From Hyphomicrobiales bacterium (GTDB taxonomy: Bacteria; Pseudomonadota; Alphaproteobacteria; Rhizobiales; Xanthobacteraceae), in assembly GCA_016210825.1 (NCBI GenBank), contig JACQTM010000309.1, positions 1-5,863 of the forward strand: a stretch of DNA of 5,863 bases, in the 5' to 3' direction. Under the pieces are notes generated by a model. That model made no database searches, was not told the origin of the DNA, and saw only the letters and a program-made list of their open reading frames with translations. Shown here piece by piece: positions 1 to 5,441 of this stretch. The position numbers and the translations under genes were made by a program. The first letter of the stretch is position 1. Each line of letters starts with the position of its first letter.

Positions 1-88
1 TGATCGCGCGCCTTCCCGTATCCGTGATTTGCCAGTGATCGTGCCCAAGCCTAGTGCTGCCTGACGCCATTCTTGGGAGGATAAGCCA
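1..88. other. Upstream flank of msrP, possible tail of a preceding gene
   Basis: On the + strand one frame is open from base 2 to a TGA at 62-64. It would end in the residues DRAPSRIRDLPVIVPKPSAA and could be the C-terminus of a preceding gene, but twenty codons are too few to identify it. The other two forward frames close early (TGA at 1-3 and at 36-38). From 65 on the sequence is the leader of msrP. It carries a strong Shine-Dalgarno sequence, GGGAGG at 75-80, eight bases before the ATG at 89. No convincing promoter was found here, so msrP could be transcribed from further upstream or with the preceding gene. Confidence 0.25.
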
Positions 89-1057
89 ATGTACGTCATT
101 GCCCGCCGTGGCTGGGAAATCCCCGAGCGTGAAGCAACGCCCGCGCATCTCTTTCTCAATCGCCGTGCATTCCTTGGCGCGACCGCGGGCGCCGCGGCGC
201 TGGCAGTCGCCCCGCAGCTAGCGTTTGCTCAGCGCGTCGCCGATCTGCCCGATCCGACGAAGGATCTCTATCCCGTAAAGCGCAACGAGAAATACGTGCT
301 CGATCGCGCGATTACCGACGAGGCAATAAACGGCGCCTACAATAATTTCTACGAGTTTGGCTCCTCGAAGACGATCGCCAAGGCAGCCCAGGCGCTGAAG
401 CTGCGCCCGTGGATGGTGAAGATTGACGGAATGGTGGAGAAGCCGATCGAAATCAGCATCGACGAACTGATCCGCAAAATGCCACTGGAAGAGCGGCTCT
501 ATCGTCACCGCTGCGTGGAAGCATGGGCGATGGCAATACCGTGGTCGGGTTTTGCCTTCGCCGAGCTGGTGAAATTCGCGCGTCCCTTGTCGTCGGCGAA
601 ATATGTCCGGATGGAAACCTTCCTCGATCCGACGGTTGCTTCCGGGCAGCGCCAGACTTGGTATCCGTGGCCCTATGTGGAAGGTCTGACCATGGAGGAA
701 GCCACCAACGAACTCGCCTTCCTCGCCACCGGCGCCTACGGCCATCCGATGGCGAAGCAGCATGGCGCGCCGCTGCGGCTCGCGGTGCCGTGGAAATATG
801 GCTTCAAATCGATCAAGTCGATCACGCGCTTCTCCTTCACCGATAAGCAGCCGAAGAGTTTTTGGGAGGCGTTGCAGGCGTCCGAGTACGGCTTCTGGGC
901 GAACGTCAATCCGCAAGTACCGCATCCGCGCTGGAGTCAGGCGAGCGAAGAAGTGCTCGGCACCAGAGAGCGCCGCCCGACGCTTATCTACAATGGCTAT
1001 GGCGAATTCGTTGCCGATCTCTACAAGGGCCTCGAAGGCGAGCGGCTCTGGGCGTGA
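89..1057 (+). CDS. msrP: Protein-methionine-sulfoxide reductase catalytic subunit MsrP (YedY family)
   Basis: Periplasmic molybdenum enzyme of the sulfite-oxidase fold that reduces methionine sulfoxide in oxidised envelope proteins. In the family, electrons come from the quinone pool through the haem membrane protein MsrQ. The 322-residue protein opens with a Tat signal: the twin-arginine stretch NRRAFLG at 24-30 (R25, R26), an Ala-rich hydrophobic core, and a likely cleavage after A47 (AFA|QR). The family signature YNNFYEFG lies at 84-91. Cys142 in YRHRCVEAW is the expected molybdenum thiolate ligand. GAPLRLAVPWKYGFKSIKS (226-244) and NPQVPHPRWSQASE (274-287) are also typical of YedY. Length is normal and no lesion is seen. 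The ATG at 89 has a GGAGG eight bases upstream. No msrQ follows: the next 365 bases are gene-free and the next gene is convergent. Identity is very secure. The electron donor in this organism is not shown here. Confidence 0.96.
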   Translation: MYVIARRGWEIPEREATPAHLFLNRRAFLGATAGAAALAVAPQLAFAQRVADLPDPTKDLYPVKRNEKYVLDRAITDEAINGAYNNFYEFGSSKTIAKAAQALKLRPWMVKIDGMVEKPIEISIDELIRKMPLEERLYRHRCVEAWAMAIPWSGFAFAELVKFARPLSSAKYVRMETFLDPTVASGQRQTWYPWPYVEGLTMEEATNELAFLATGAYGHPMAKQHGAPLRLAVPWKYGFKSIKSITRFSFTDKQPKSFWEALQASEYGFWANVNPQVPHPRWSQASEEVLGTRERRPTLIYNGYGEFVADLYKGLEGERLWA

Positions 1058-1079
1058 TTGGATTCTTGCTGTGATTGTT

Positions 1080-1192
1080 GTCATGCCCCGCGAAAGCGGG
1101 GCATCCAGTATCCGCCAAAGGTTGTGCTTGAAAATCTGTACTTCAAAAAATGCATGTGGATACTGGATCGCCCGGCCAAGCCGGGCGATGAC
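1080..1192. repeat. Intergenic palindromic repeat element with cruciform-type fold
   Basis: The element is built from nested inverted repeats. The outermost arms are GTCAT (1080-1084) and ATGAC (1188-1192). Hairpin one is ATGCCCCGC / GCGGGGCAT (1083-1091 with 1096-1104) around a GAAA tetraloop. Hairpin two is ATCGCCCGGC / GCCGGGCGAT (1167-1176 with 1180-1189) around a three-base loop. The inner arms ATCCAGTATCC (1103-1113) and GGATACTGGAT (1158-1168) are perfect 11-bp complements. The 44 bases between the inner arms are AT-richer and unstructured. Element sequences beginning GTCATGCCCCGC and ending in GCGATGAC recur between genes of Bradyrhizobium-like genomes. That the family is multicopy here is my recollection and cannot be tested in one window. 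It begins 22 bases after the msrP stop, so it would lie in the 3' end of that transcript. Confidence 0.75.
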
Positions 1193-1205
1193 GTTCTATT
1201 GAATG

Positions 1206-1242
1206 AAAAACCGGGCCCCAAAACGGGGCCCGGTCTAGTTTT
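1206..1242. terminator. Bidirectional intrinsic terminator between msrP and the LysR gene
   Basis: A perfect 10-bp GC-rich stem, ACCGGGCCCC (1210-1219) with GGGGCCCGGT (1225-1234), closes a five-base AAAAC loop. On the + strand it is followed by CTAGTTTTA, a weak U-tract. On the - strand the stem runs straight into TTTTT (complement of the A-run 1206-1210), a better U-tract. It therefore could stop msrP transcripts from one side and trxB-LysR transcripts from the other, which fits its position between convergent genes. A smaller CCGGC/GCCGG inverted repeat (1244-1248 with 1256-1260) follows directly. Confidence 0.8.
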
Positions 1243-1260
1243 ACCGGCGCGGGGTGCCGG

Positions 1261-1422
1261 CAAACCTTCCAGAGGGGAACAACTGATCGCACGCGATTGC
1301 TATCTGGGAGGATGCATCAATCGAATGCGACAGCGAATTTACACTATTAAATCCGCGGGCCATGCGAACAACAGGAAACGGGGCATGTCAGCCATGCGGC
1401 ACTCGCAAGCCTGCGGCTGAAA
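1261..1422. other. Gene-poor remainder of the convergent spacer
   Basis: I see no supportable gene here. A 31-codon reading frame (ATG at 1325, TGA at 1418-1420; starts MRQRIYTIKS) has a GGGAGG at 1306-1311, but that lies 13 bases from the ATG, too far for a standard ribosome site. Nothing about the peptide is recognisable. An imperfect hairpin lies at 1389-1419: CAGCC with GGCTG, GC with GC and GGC with GCC, interrupted by small bulges. It starts three bases beyond the LysR stop on the - strand, but it has no T-run after it, so I do not call it a terminator. Confidence 0.4.
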
Positions 1423-2316
1423 TTAATAATTCCAGCGTTGCGCCTTGGCGACGAGAAAGTCGCGAAAGACCTGGATACGCGCGACCGATTTGAGCTCTTC
1501 CGGATAGACGAAATAAGCGTCAAGCGCGATCTCGTCGGATTCGCCGAATAATTGCACAAGGCCGCCATTGTCCTCGACGAGATAGTCCGGAAGCAGCGCA
1601 ATGCCGAGCCCGCGTTTGCACGCGGCGAGCATGCCGAGCACGTTGTGGATGGTCAGCGCCGGGGTCCGCGGTCCCTTGCCGTTGCGCCCGACTTCCAGCA
1701 GCCAGCCCCGGTTCTGCAGGAAATTCGGGATGTTGCTGCCGCCGAGCAACAAGATGCGGTGGTTGTCGAGTTCGTCGGTTGCGCGCGGCGTGCCGAAACG
1801 TTTGAGATAATCGGGCGAGGCGTAGGCATGAAAATGCACGGAAAACAGCTTGCGCTGGATCAGGTCGGGCTGCACTGGCTGGCGCATGCGGATGGCGACA
1901 TCGGCCTCACGCATGGCGAGATCGAGTTCGTTATCCGTGGTGATCAGCGTGATGCGGATATCGGGGTAAAGATCCATGAATTCGCCGAGCCGGGGCGTGA
2001 GCCAATTGACGCCGAGGCCGACGGTCGTGGTCACGCGCAGTTCGCCATGCGGCTTTTCGCGGCTGTCGGTCAATTGCGTGCGCGCCGCCTCGAGCTTCAT
2101 GAAAACGTCGTGCGCGGTGCGGTAAAGTAATTCGCCCTGCTCGGTCAGAATTAGGCCGCGCGCATGACGATGGAAAAGCGACACCGAGAGCGCCTGTTCG
2201 AGCGCGCTCACCTGGCGCGACACCGCCGATTGCGACAGCCCAAGCTGCTCGCCGGCATGGGTGAAGCTTCCCGCCTCGGCTGCGGCGTGGAACACCTTCA
2301 GCTTGTCCCAATCCAT
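1423..2316 (-). CDS. LysR-family transcriptional regulator
   Basis: DNA-binding regulator of the LysR family, 297 residues from the chosen start, a typical length. The winged helix-turn-helix is at about 3-62, with the hallmark AAEAGSFTHAGEQLGLSQSA (12-31) then VSRQVSALE (32-40) and the wing RGLILTEQGELL (53-64). A linker helix follows. The periplasmic-binding-type effector domain spans about 91-290 and includes VGLGVNWLTPRLGEF (99-113), ADVAIRMRQP (138-147) and RGLGIALLPDYLVE (235-248). I start at 2316 because MDWDKLKVFH is where LysR homology begins. The frame stays open upstream to an ATG at 2379, but those 21 codons overlap the trxB end and are unlike a LysR N-terminus. Only a weak ribosome site precedes 2316, consistent with coupling to trxB, whose stop is 34 bases upstream. 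The effector is unknown. The gene position suggests a redox or thiol-linked role, which is inference only. Confidence 0.95.
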   Translation of the reverse strand: MDWDKLKVFHAAAEAGSFTHAGEQLGLSQSAVSRQVSALEQALSVSLFHRHARGLILTEQGELLYRTAHDVFMKLEAARTQLTDSREKPHGELRVTTTVGLGVNWLTPRLGEFMDLYPDIRITLITTDNELDLAMREADVAIRMRQPVQPDLIQRKLFSVHFHAYASPDYLKRFGTPRATDELDNHRILLLGGSNIPNFLQNRGWLLEVGRNGKGPRTPALTIHNVLGMLAACKRGLGIALLPDYLVEDNGGLVQLFGESDEIALDAYFVYPEELKSVARIQVFRDFLVAKAQRWNY

Positions 2317-2350
2317 GATTGGTCCGGACTGGCGCACTTGCGTCACCGTC

Positions 2351-3316
2351 TCATTCGGCCGCTCGACGCATTTCGGCATGCGCGGCGAGGAAACGTTCGG
2401 CTTCGAGTGCGGCCATGCAACCGAGACCCGCGGCAGTCACCGCCTGGCGGTAGATGTCGTCGGTCACGTCACCCGCGGCAAAAATGCCGGGCACCGAGGT
2501 CGCGGTCGAATTGGGCGCGGTGGCGACATAGCCGTTGGGTTTCATCTCGACTTGGTCCTTGACCAGTTCGGTCGCCGGCGAATGGCCGATGGCAATGAAG
2601 ACGCCGTCGATCGGCATCGCCGTCACCGCGCCGGACTTGACGTTCTTGAGCTTGACGCCGGTCACCTTGAGCGGATTTTCGCCGCCGGTTACCTCCTCGA
2701 GCGCGCTATCCCAGATCACCTTGATCTTCGGGTTCTTGAACAGGCGATCCTGCAGGATCTTTTCCGCGCGAAAATGATCGCGCCGGTGCACGATCGTAAC
2801 AGCCGCGGCAAATTTCGTGAGGAACAGCGCTTCTTCCACGGCGGAGTTGCCGCCACCGACGACGATCACGTTCTTGCCGCGGTAGAAGAAACCGTCGCAG
2901 GTGGCGCATGCCGAGACACCGTAACCCTTGAATTTCTGCTCGGAGGGCAGATCGAGCCAGCGCGCTTGCGCGCCGGTGGCGAGGATGACGCTGTCGGCGA
3001 GATAGACTTGTCCGGAATCGCATTCGAGACGAAACGGCCGTGCCGAGAGATCGAGCCGCGACACGTGGTCGGTAACGATCTTCGTGCCCACGTGCTCTGC
3101 CTGCTTTTGCATCTGCCCCATCAGCCAGGGTCCCTGGATGACGTCGGCAAAGCCCGGGTAGTTTTCCACATCGGTGGTGATGGTGAGCTGCCCGCCGGGC
3201 TGGACACCCTGGATCAGCACCGGTTCGAGCATGGCGCGGGCGGCGTAGATCGCAGCGGTGTATCCCGCTGGCCCCGATCCGATGATCACGAGCTTGGCGT
3301 TGATCGCTTGCGGCAT
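2351..3316 (-). CDS. trxB: Thioredoxin-disulfide reductase (NADPH, FAD)
   Basis: Cytoplasmic flavoenzyme that passes electrons from NADPH to thioredoxin and so keeps protein thiols reduced. The 321-residue protein has the complete low-molecular-weight TrxB layout. It has the FAD-binding GSGPAG at 13-18 and PGGQLTITTDVENYPGF at 40-56. The redox-active CATC pair is C137 and C140 (codons 2906-2908 and 2897-2899). The NADPH-binding GGGNSA is at 154-159 with HRRDHFRA at 177-184, and the C-terminal FAD motif GIFAAGDV is at 277-284. I prefer the start at 3316 because AAAGG lies nine bases before it and the sequence MPQAINAKLVIIG matches family N-termini. An in-frame ATG at 3340 would add eight residues and place the ribosome site inside the gene. 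It is first in a probable operon with the LysR gene and divergent from the Lrp gene. Nothing is missing or broken. Confidence 0.97.
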   Translation of the reverse strand: MPQAINAKLVIIGSGPAGYTAAIYAARAMLEPVLIQGVQPGGQLTITTDVENYPGFADVIQGPWLMGQMQKQAEHVGTKIVTDHVSRLDLSARPFRLECDSGQVYLADSVILATGAQARWLDLPSEQKFKGYGVSACATCDGFFYRGKNVIVVGGGNSAVEEALFLTKFAAAVTIVHRRDHFRAEKILQDRLFKNPKIKVIWDSALEEVTGGENPLKVTGVKLKNVKSGAVTAMPIDGVFIAIGHSPATELVKDQVEMKPNGYVATAPNSTATSVPGIFAAGDVTDDIYRQAVTAAGLGCMAALEAERFLAAHAEMRRAAE

Positions 3317-3325
3317 TGAGGAAAA

Positions 3326-3330
3326 CCTTT
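3326..3330 (-). promoter_or_regulatory. trxB ribosome binding site that decides the start
   Basis: The - strand reads AAAGG here, followed by nine bases and the ATG at 3316-3314. This supports translation from 3316. The alternative in-frame ATG at 3340 lies upstream of this site. Confidence 0.55.
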
Positions 3331-3386
3331 GATGGGGCATAACCGACGCGACGCTTCACAAGCGGCACCCCGGAATCCGAGGCTCA

Positions 3387-3414
3387 ATGTAGGGATTGCC
3401 CCGAGCTATGCAAG
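3387..3414 (-). promoter_or_regulatory. Candidate trxB promoter
   Basis: On the - strand CTTGCA (3414-3409) and CTACAT (3392-3387) are 16 bases apart. They resemble the alphaproteobacterial housekeeping consensus CTTGAC and CTATAT, with four and five of six matches. Transcription would start near 3380 and leave a leader of about 65 bases before trxB. The match was made by eye and is not confirmed. The -35 hexamer overlaps one copy of the AAGTTTCGC repeat. Confidence 0.35.
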
Positions 3415-3420
3415 TTTCGC
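3412..3420 (+). repeat. AAGTTTCGC direct repeat, copy 1
   Basis: This is the first of two identical 9-mers in the trxB/Lrp-gene spacer. It overlaps the -35 of the candidate trxB promoter. The second copy begins 85 bases away, close to eight helical turns, so both would lie on the same face of the DNA. It could be a half-site of a regulator, but two 9-base copies in a short region can also occur by chance. Confidence 0.35.
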
Positions 3421-3479
3421 AACCCAAGCTTTCTATGGGCGAAGGCAAGCGAATGGCAGCCCGGTAGAAACGGACCTTT

Positions 3480-3502
3480 AAACTGATTGCGCAATAAAGT
3501 TT
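3480..3502. promoter_or_regulatory. Operator-like palindrome, candidate Lrp/AsnC binding site
   Basis: A perfect 10-bp palindrome, ATTGCGCAAT (3486-3495), is flanked by the complementary pentamers AAACT (3480-3484) and AGTTT (3498-3502), which are offset by one base. It lies between the divergent trxB and Lrp genes, about 105 bases upstream of the Lrp start. Lrp-family proteins bind AT-flanked inverted repeats and usually regulate themselves, so this is the best operator candidate here. The assignment is inference. Confidence 0.4.
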
Positions 3503-3505
3503 CGC
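3497..3505 (+). repeat. AAGTTTCGC direct repeat, copy 2
   Basis: Second copy of the 9-mer at 3412-3420, in the same orientation. It overlaps the right arm of the palindrome at 3480-3502, so the two features may be parts of one operator region. The rest of the spacer (3506-3595) shows no convincing promoter for the Lrp gene by eye. Confidence 0.35.
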
Positions 3506-3595
3506 GCCGCGCGCTTTCAGGCTATGCATGCCGGCGGTGAATCGGGCGGCCACGACTTTCACTTGAACGTCATCACCAGGGCCGTCACAGGTTCC

Positions 3596-3600
3596 GGAGG
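3596..3600 (+). promoter_or_regulatory. Strong ribosome binding site of the Lrp gene
   Basis: GGAGG six bases before the ATG at 3607 fixes the start of the Lrp/AsnC gene. Confidence 0.75.
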
Positions 3601-3606
3601 CGCGCA

Positions 3607-4104
3607 ATGCTCGCCCGGTTGGATGCGATCGATTGGAAAATACTCGACGAATTACAGCACGACGGCCGCATGACCAATGTCGAATTGGCGCGGCGCGTCG
3701 GAATTTCGGCGCCGCCTTGTTTGCGCCGCGTCCGCGCGCTGGAAGAGGCCGGCTTCATCAAGGGCTATCGCGCGCTGCTCGACGAGAAGCAGCTCGGTTT
3801 CGAGGTCTCGGTTTTCGCCATGGTGCATCTGTCGAGTCAGGCGGAGGCCGACCTCGCTGCCTTCGAGACCTTCGTGCGCCGGCAACCGGCGGTGCGCGAA
3901 TGCTGGATGCTCTCGGGCGAGATCGACTTCATCCTCAAGTGCGTGGCGCCGGACCTGAATGCCTTTCAGGCCTTCGTCGCCGAGCTCACGGCGGCGCCCA
4001 ATGTGCGCAACGTCAAGACCTCGCTGACGCTGCGCAATTCGAAGGATGCGCCGATGGTGCCGATGGAATTGCGAAGGAACGGAACTAGGACGGCGGACCG
4101 GTAG
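3607..4104 (+). CDS. Lrp/AsnC-family transcriptional regulator
   Basis: Small DNA-binding regulator of 165 residues, the usual Lrp/AsnC length. The N-terminal helix-turn-helix covers about 6-55. It begins with the family-typical LDAIDWKILDELQHDGRMTN (5-24), and the recognition region is VELARRVGISAPPCLRRVRALEEAG (25-49). A beta linker IKGYRALLDEKQLGF (51-65) leads to the RAM effector domain (about 68-142), with ECWMLSGEIDFILKC (98-112) holding the Gly/Asp ligand-loop region and NVKTSLTLR (135-143) as the last strand. The family forms dimers or octamers and senses amino acids or related small molecules; the ligand here cannot be read from the sequence. The start has a GGAGG six bases upstream. 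It is divergent from trxB and is followed after 39 bases by the cupin gene, so it may regulate itself, trxB or the downstream genes. The Ser/Thr/Arg-rich tail after 144 is not diagnostic. Confidence 0.94.
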   Translation: MLARLDAIDWKILDELQHDGRMTNVELARRVGISAPPCLRRVRALEEAGFIKGYRALLDEKQLGFEVSVFAMVHLSSQAEADLAAFETFVRRQPAVRECWMLSGEIDFILKCVAPDLNAFQAFVAELTAAPNVRNVKTSLTLRNSKDAPMVPMELRRNGTRTADR

Positions 4105-4105
4105 C

Positions 4106-4147
4106 ATGACCGACATTGCCTATTCGGAAACGGTGCATAAGCTATGA
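4106..4147 (+). other. 13-codon mini-ORF overlapping the cupin start (possible coupling peptide)
   Basis: An ATG one base after the Lrp-gene TAG opens a frame for MTDIAYSETVHKL, ending in TGA at 4145-4147. Its last bases form an ATGA overlap with the cupin ATG at 4144, the arrangement typical of translational coupling. AGGACGG at 4087-4093 is a possible but distant ribosome site. The cupin itself has only a poor Shine-Dalgarno sequence, so a ribosome finishing here could restart on it. The frame is short enough to be accidental and nothing shows that the peptide has a function. Confidence 0.3.
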
Positions 4148-4695
4148 GCATGCCGAAATCGTCGCGCATGGCCGCCCTGAAGCGAGTCGAGCCGTTGACT
4201 TTCATGTTCGCGGATGACGGCTCGATTCCGAACAATCCGAAATTGCCCTTCGTCGTCTATCGCGCGGCGATCGACCTTGCGGGAAACCCCGATCCCGAGG
4301 ACGTGGTGGAAAAAACCTTCCGCCAACACGGTTGGGGCGATATGTGGCGTAACGGGATCTTTCCTTATGTCCATTACCATTCGATGATTCACGAGGGGCT
4401 CGCCGTGGCGCGCGGGCGCGCCAAGGTACGCTTCGGCGGCGGCAACGGGCGCGAACTCGATCTTGATCCGGGCGACGTTGTAATTCTTCCCGCCGGCACC
4501 GGCCATCAAGGCCTCTGGGTCAGTCCCGACCTCGTGGTCATCGGCGCTTATCCGAAGAGCGGCAAATACGATCTGTGCCGCGGCAGCAAGGGCGAGCACA
4601 CAAGGGCGCTCACAACCATTCCGCACGTGCCCGTGCCGACGAGCGATCCGATCTATGGCAAAGACGGGCCATTGCTCAACCTTTGGCGCGGCTGA
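4144..4695 (+). CDS. Cupin-domain protein, YjlB-like family of unknown function
   Basis: Single-domain cupin of 183 residues, probably cytoplasmic (no signal peptide or membrane segment). The family-like start LTFMFADDGSIPNNPKLP is at 18-35. Cupin motif 1 matches well: H77-Y-H79 then E84 and G91, that is HxH(x4)E(x6)G. Motif 2 is GDVVILPAGTGHQ (110-122) with the metal ligand H121; the Asn often found at the end of the motif is absent. The expected metal site is therefore H77, H79, E84 and H121. GAYPKSGKYDLCRG (134-147) and a C-terminal DPIYGKDGPLLNLW (168-181) resemble what I remember of Bacillus YjlB, an uncharacterised cupin. No reaction or substrate is known to me. Both the ATG at 4144 and the one at 4150 are possible starts, and 4144 is taken because of the ATGA overlap. 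It is followed by the methyltransferase after 37 bases. Confidence 0.9.
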   Translation: MSMPKSSRMAALKRVEPLTFMFADDGSIPNNPKLPFVVYRAAIDLAGNPDPEDVVEKTFRQHGWGDMWRNGIFPYVHYHSMIHEGLAVARGRAKVRFGGGNGRELDLDPGDVVILPAGTGHQGLWVSPDLVVIGAYPKSGKYDLCRGSKGEHTRALTTIPHVPVPTSDPIYGKDGPLLNLWRG

Positions 4696-4732
4696 TCCCG
4701 TATAGTCCCCCGGCCGCACGCCGGAAGCGACG

Positions 4733-5422
4733 ATGCCCGATTGGATCTCATACTGGGATACCCATCCGATCTACGTGAATGCGCGTCATCGCGACGTGCA
4801 TGTGCGGCTGATCGGTGACGGCATCCTGTCGTATGTCACCTCGGCTGGCGCCAAGGTGCTTGATTACGGGTCCGGTGAGGCGCTTTACGCCGAACGCGTT
4901 GCCGACGCAGTTGCAAACCTGACCTTGTGCGAAGCCGGGCAGAAATTGCGCGCATCGCTCGAAGCCCGCGTCGCCGGCAACGCTAAGATTTCCGTGCTCC
5001 CGCCCGAACGGATCGCGGCGCTGCCGGACCGTTCGTTCGATCTGATCGTCATGCATTCGGTCGCACAATATCTGACATCGGTTGAGTTTGCCGCGCTGCT
5101 GCGACTGTTCCGCAGGCTGCTGCGTACCGGCGGCCAATTGGTGCTCGGCGATATCGTGCGGCCCTATGTGTCCGCACTCACCGACGCGTGGGCGCTGCTG
5201 CGTCTTGGCGCGCGCAATGGATTTTTCGTCTCGGCGCTGCTGGGGCTGCTGCACACGGCCGTTTCGGGTTATTTACGCTTGCGCAAGGAAGGCGGGCTGA
5301 CACGCTACAGCGAGCGGACAATGCATGACGCGCTGCACGCAGCCGGATTCACAGCACAGCGCGCAACGATGAACATCGGCCACAATCAGGCGCGAATGAC
5401 ATTCGTCGCGCGAGCGGACTGA
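4733..5422 (+). CDS. Class I SAM-dependent methyltransferase, substrate unknown
   Basis: A 229-residue protein with a Rossmann-type methyltransferase core. Motif I, the SAM-binding glycine loop, is AKVLDYGSGEA (40-50). The acidic residue after strand two is E67 in LTLCEAG. Motif IV-like SFDLIVMHSVAQYL is at 101-114, followed by the helix FAALLRLFRRLLRTGG (119-134) and strand QLVLGDIVRP (135-144). This is the methyltransferase type 11/12 pattern. Residues 152-182 (WALLRLGARNGFFVSALLGLLH onward) are strongly hydrophobic with basic residues. They could form a substrate lid or a membrane-contacting surface, as in lipid- or sugar-modifying methyltransferases; this is inference. GGAAG lies five bases before the ATG at 4733. 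The neighbours are the cupin 37 bases upstream and the exported hydrolase 19 bases downstream. The methyl acceptor cannot be named. Confidence 0.9.
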   Translation: MPDWISYWDTHPIYVNARHRDVHVRLIGDGILSYVTSAGAKVLDYGSGEALYAERVADAVANLTLCEAGQKLRASLEARVAGNAKISVLPPERIAALPDRSFDLIVMHSVAQYLTSVEFAALLRLFRRLLRTGGQLVLGDIVRPYVSALTDAWALLRLGARNGFFVSALLGLLHTAVSGYLRLRKEGGLTRYSERTMHDALHAAGFTAQRATMNIGHNQARMTFVARAD

Positions 5423-5433
5423 TCGTTCGTTTT

Positions 5434-5437
5434 GGAG
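5434..5437 (+). promoter_or_regulatory. Ribosome binding site of the SGNH hydrolase gene
   Basis: GGAG precedes a cluster of in-frame start codons: ATG 5442, GTG 5445, ATG 5448 and ATG 5451, at distances of 4, 7, 10 and 13 bases. The true start among these is undecided. The choice shifts the signal peptide by at most three residues. Confidence 0.5.
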
Positions 5438-5441
5438 TAGT

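Noticed and set aside
218..1084. Long open frame (288 codons) on the - strand opposite msrP
   Set aside because: It lies antisense to a full, unmistakable MsrP and its product is rich in Arg and His without any recognisable domain; it is a high-GC shadow.
1058..1420. 120-codon + strand frame in the spacer after msrP
   Set aside because: It runs through the palindromic repeat and the terminator hairpin, has no proper start context, and its residues simply translate those repeats.
2317..2379. Extended N-terminus of the LysR protein from ATG 2379
   Set aside because: It would overlap trxB and put 21 unrelated residues before the normal LysR start MDWDKLKVFH.
2261..3319. 352-codon open frame on the + strand across trxB and the start of the LysR gene
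   Set aside because: Antisense to a TrxB with all motifs intact; the His/Asp/Gly/Arg-rich product is typical of the reverse strand of high-GC coding sequence.
3356..3607. 83-codon - strand frame in the trxB/Lrp spacer
   Set aside because: It occupies a divergent promoter region, lacks a ribosome site and a recognisable product, and overlaps the palindrome and candidate trxB promoter.
4701..4706. TATAGT as a -10 box for the methyltransferase
   Set aside because: No suitable -35 lies 16-18 bases upstream; TTGCTC at 4672-4677 is 23 bases away, so an internal promoter is not supported.
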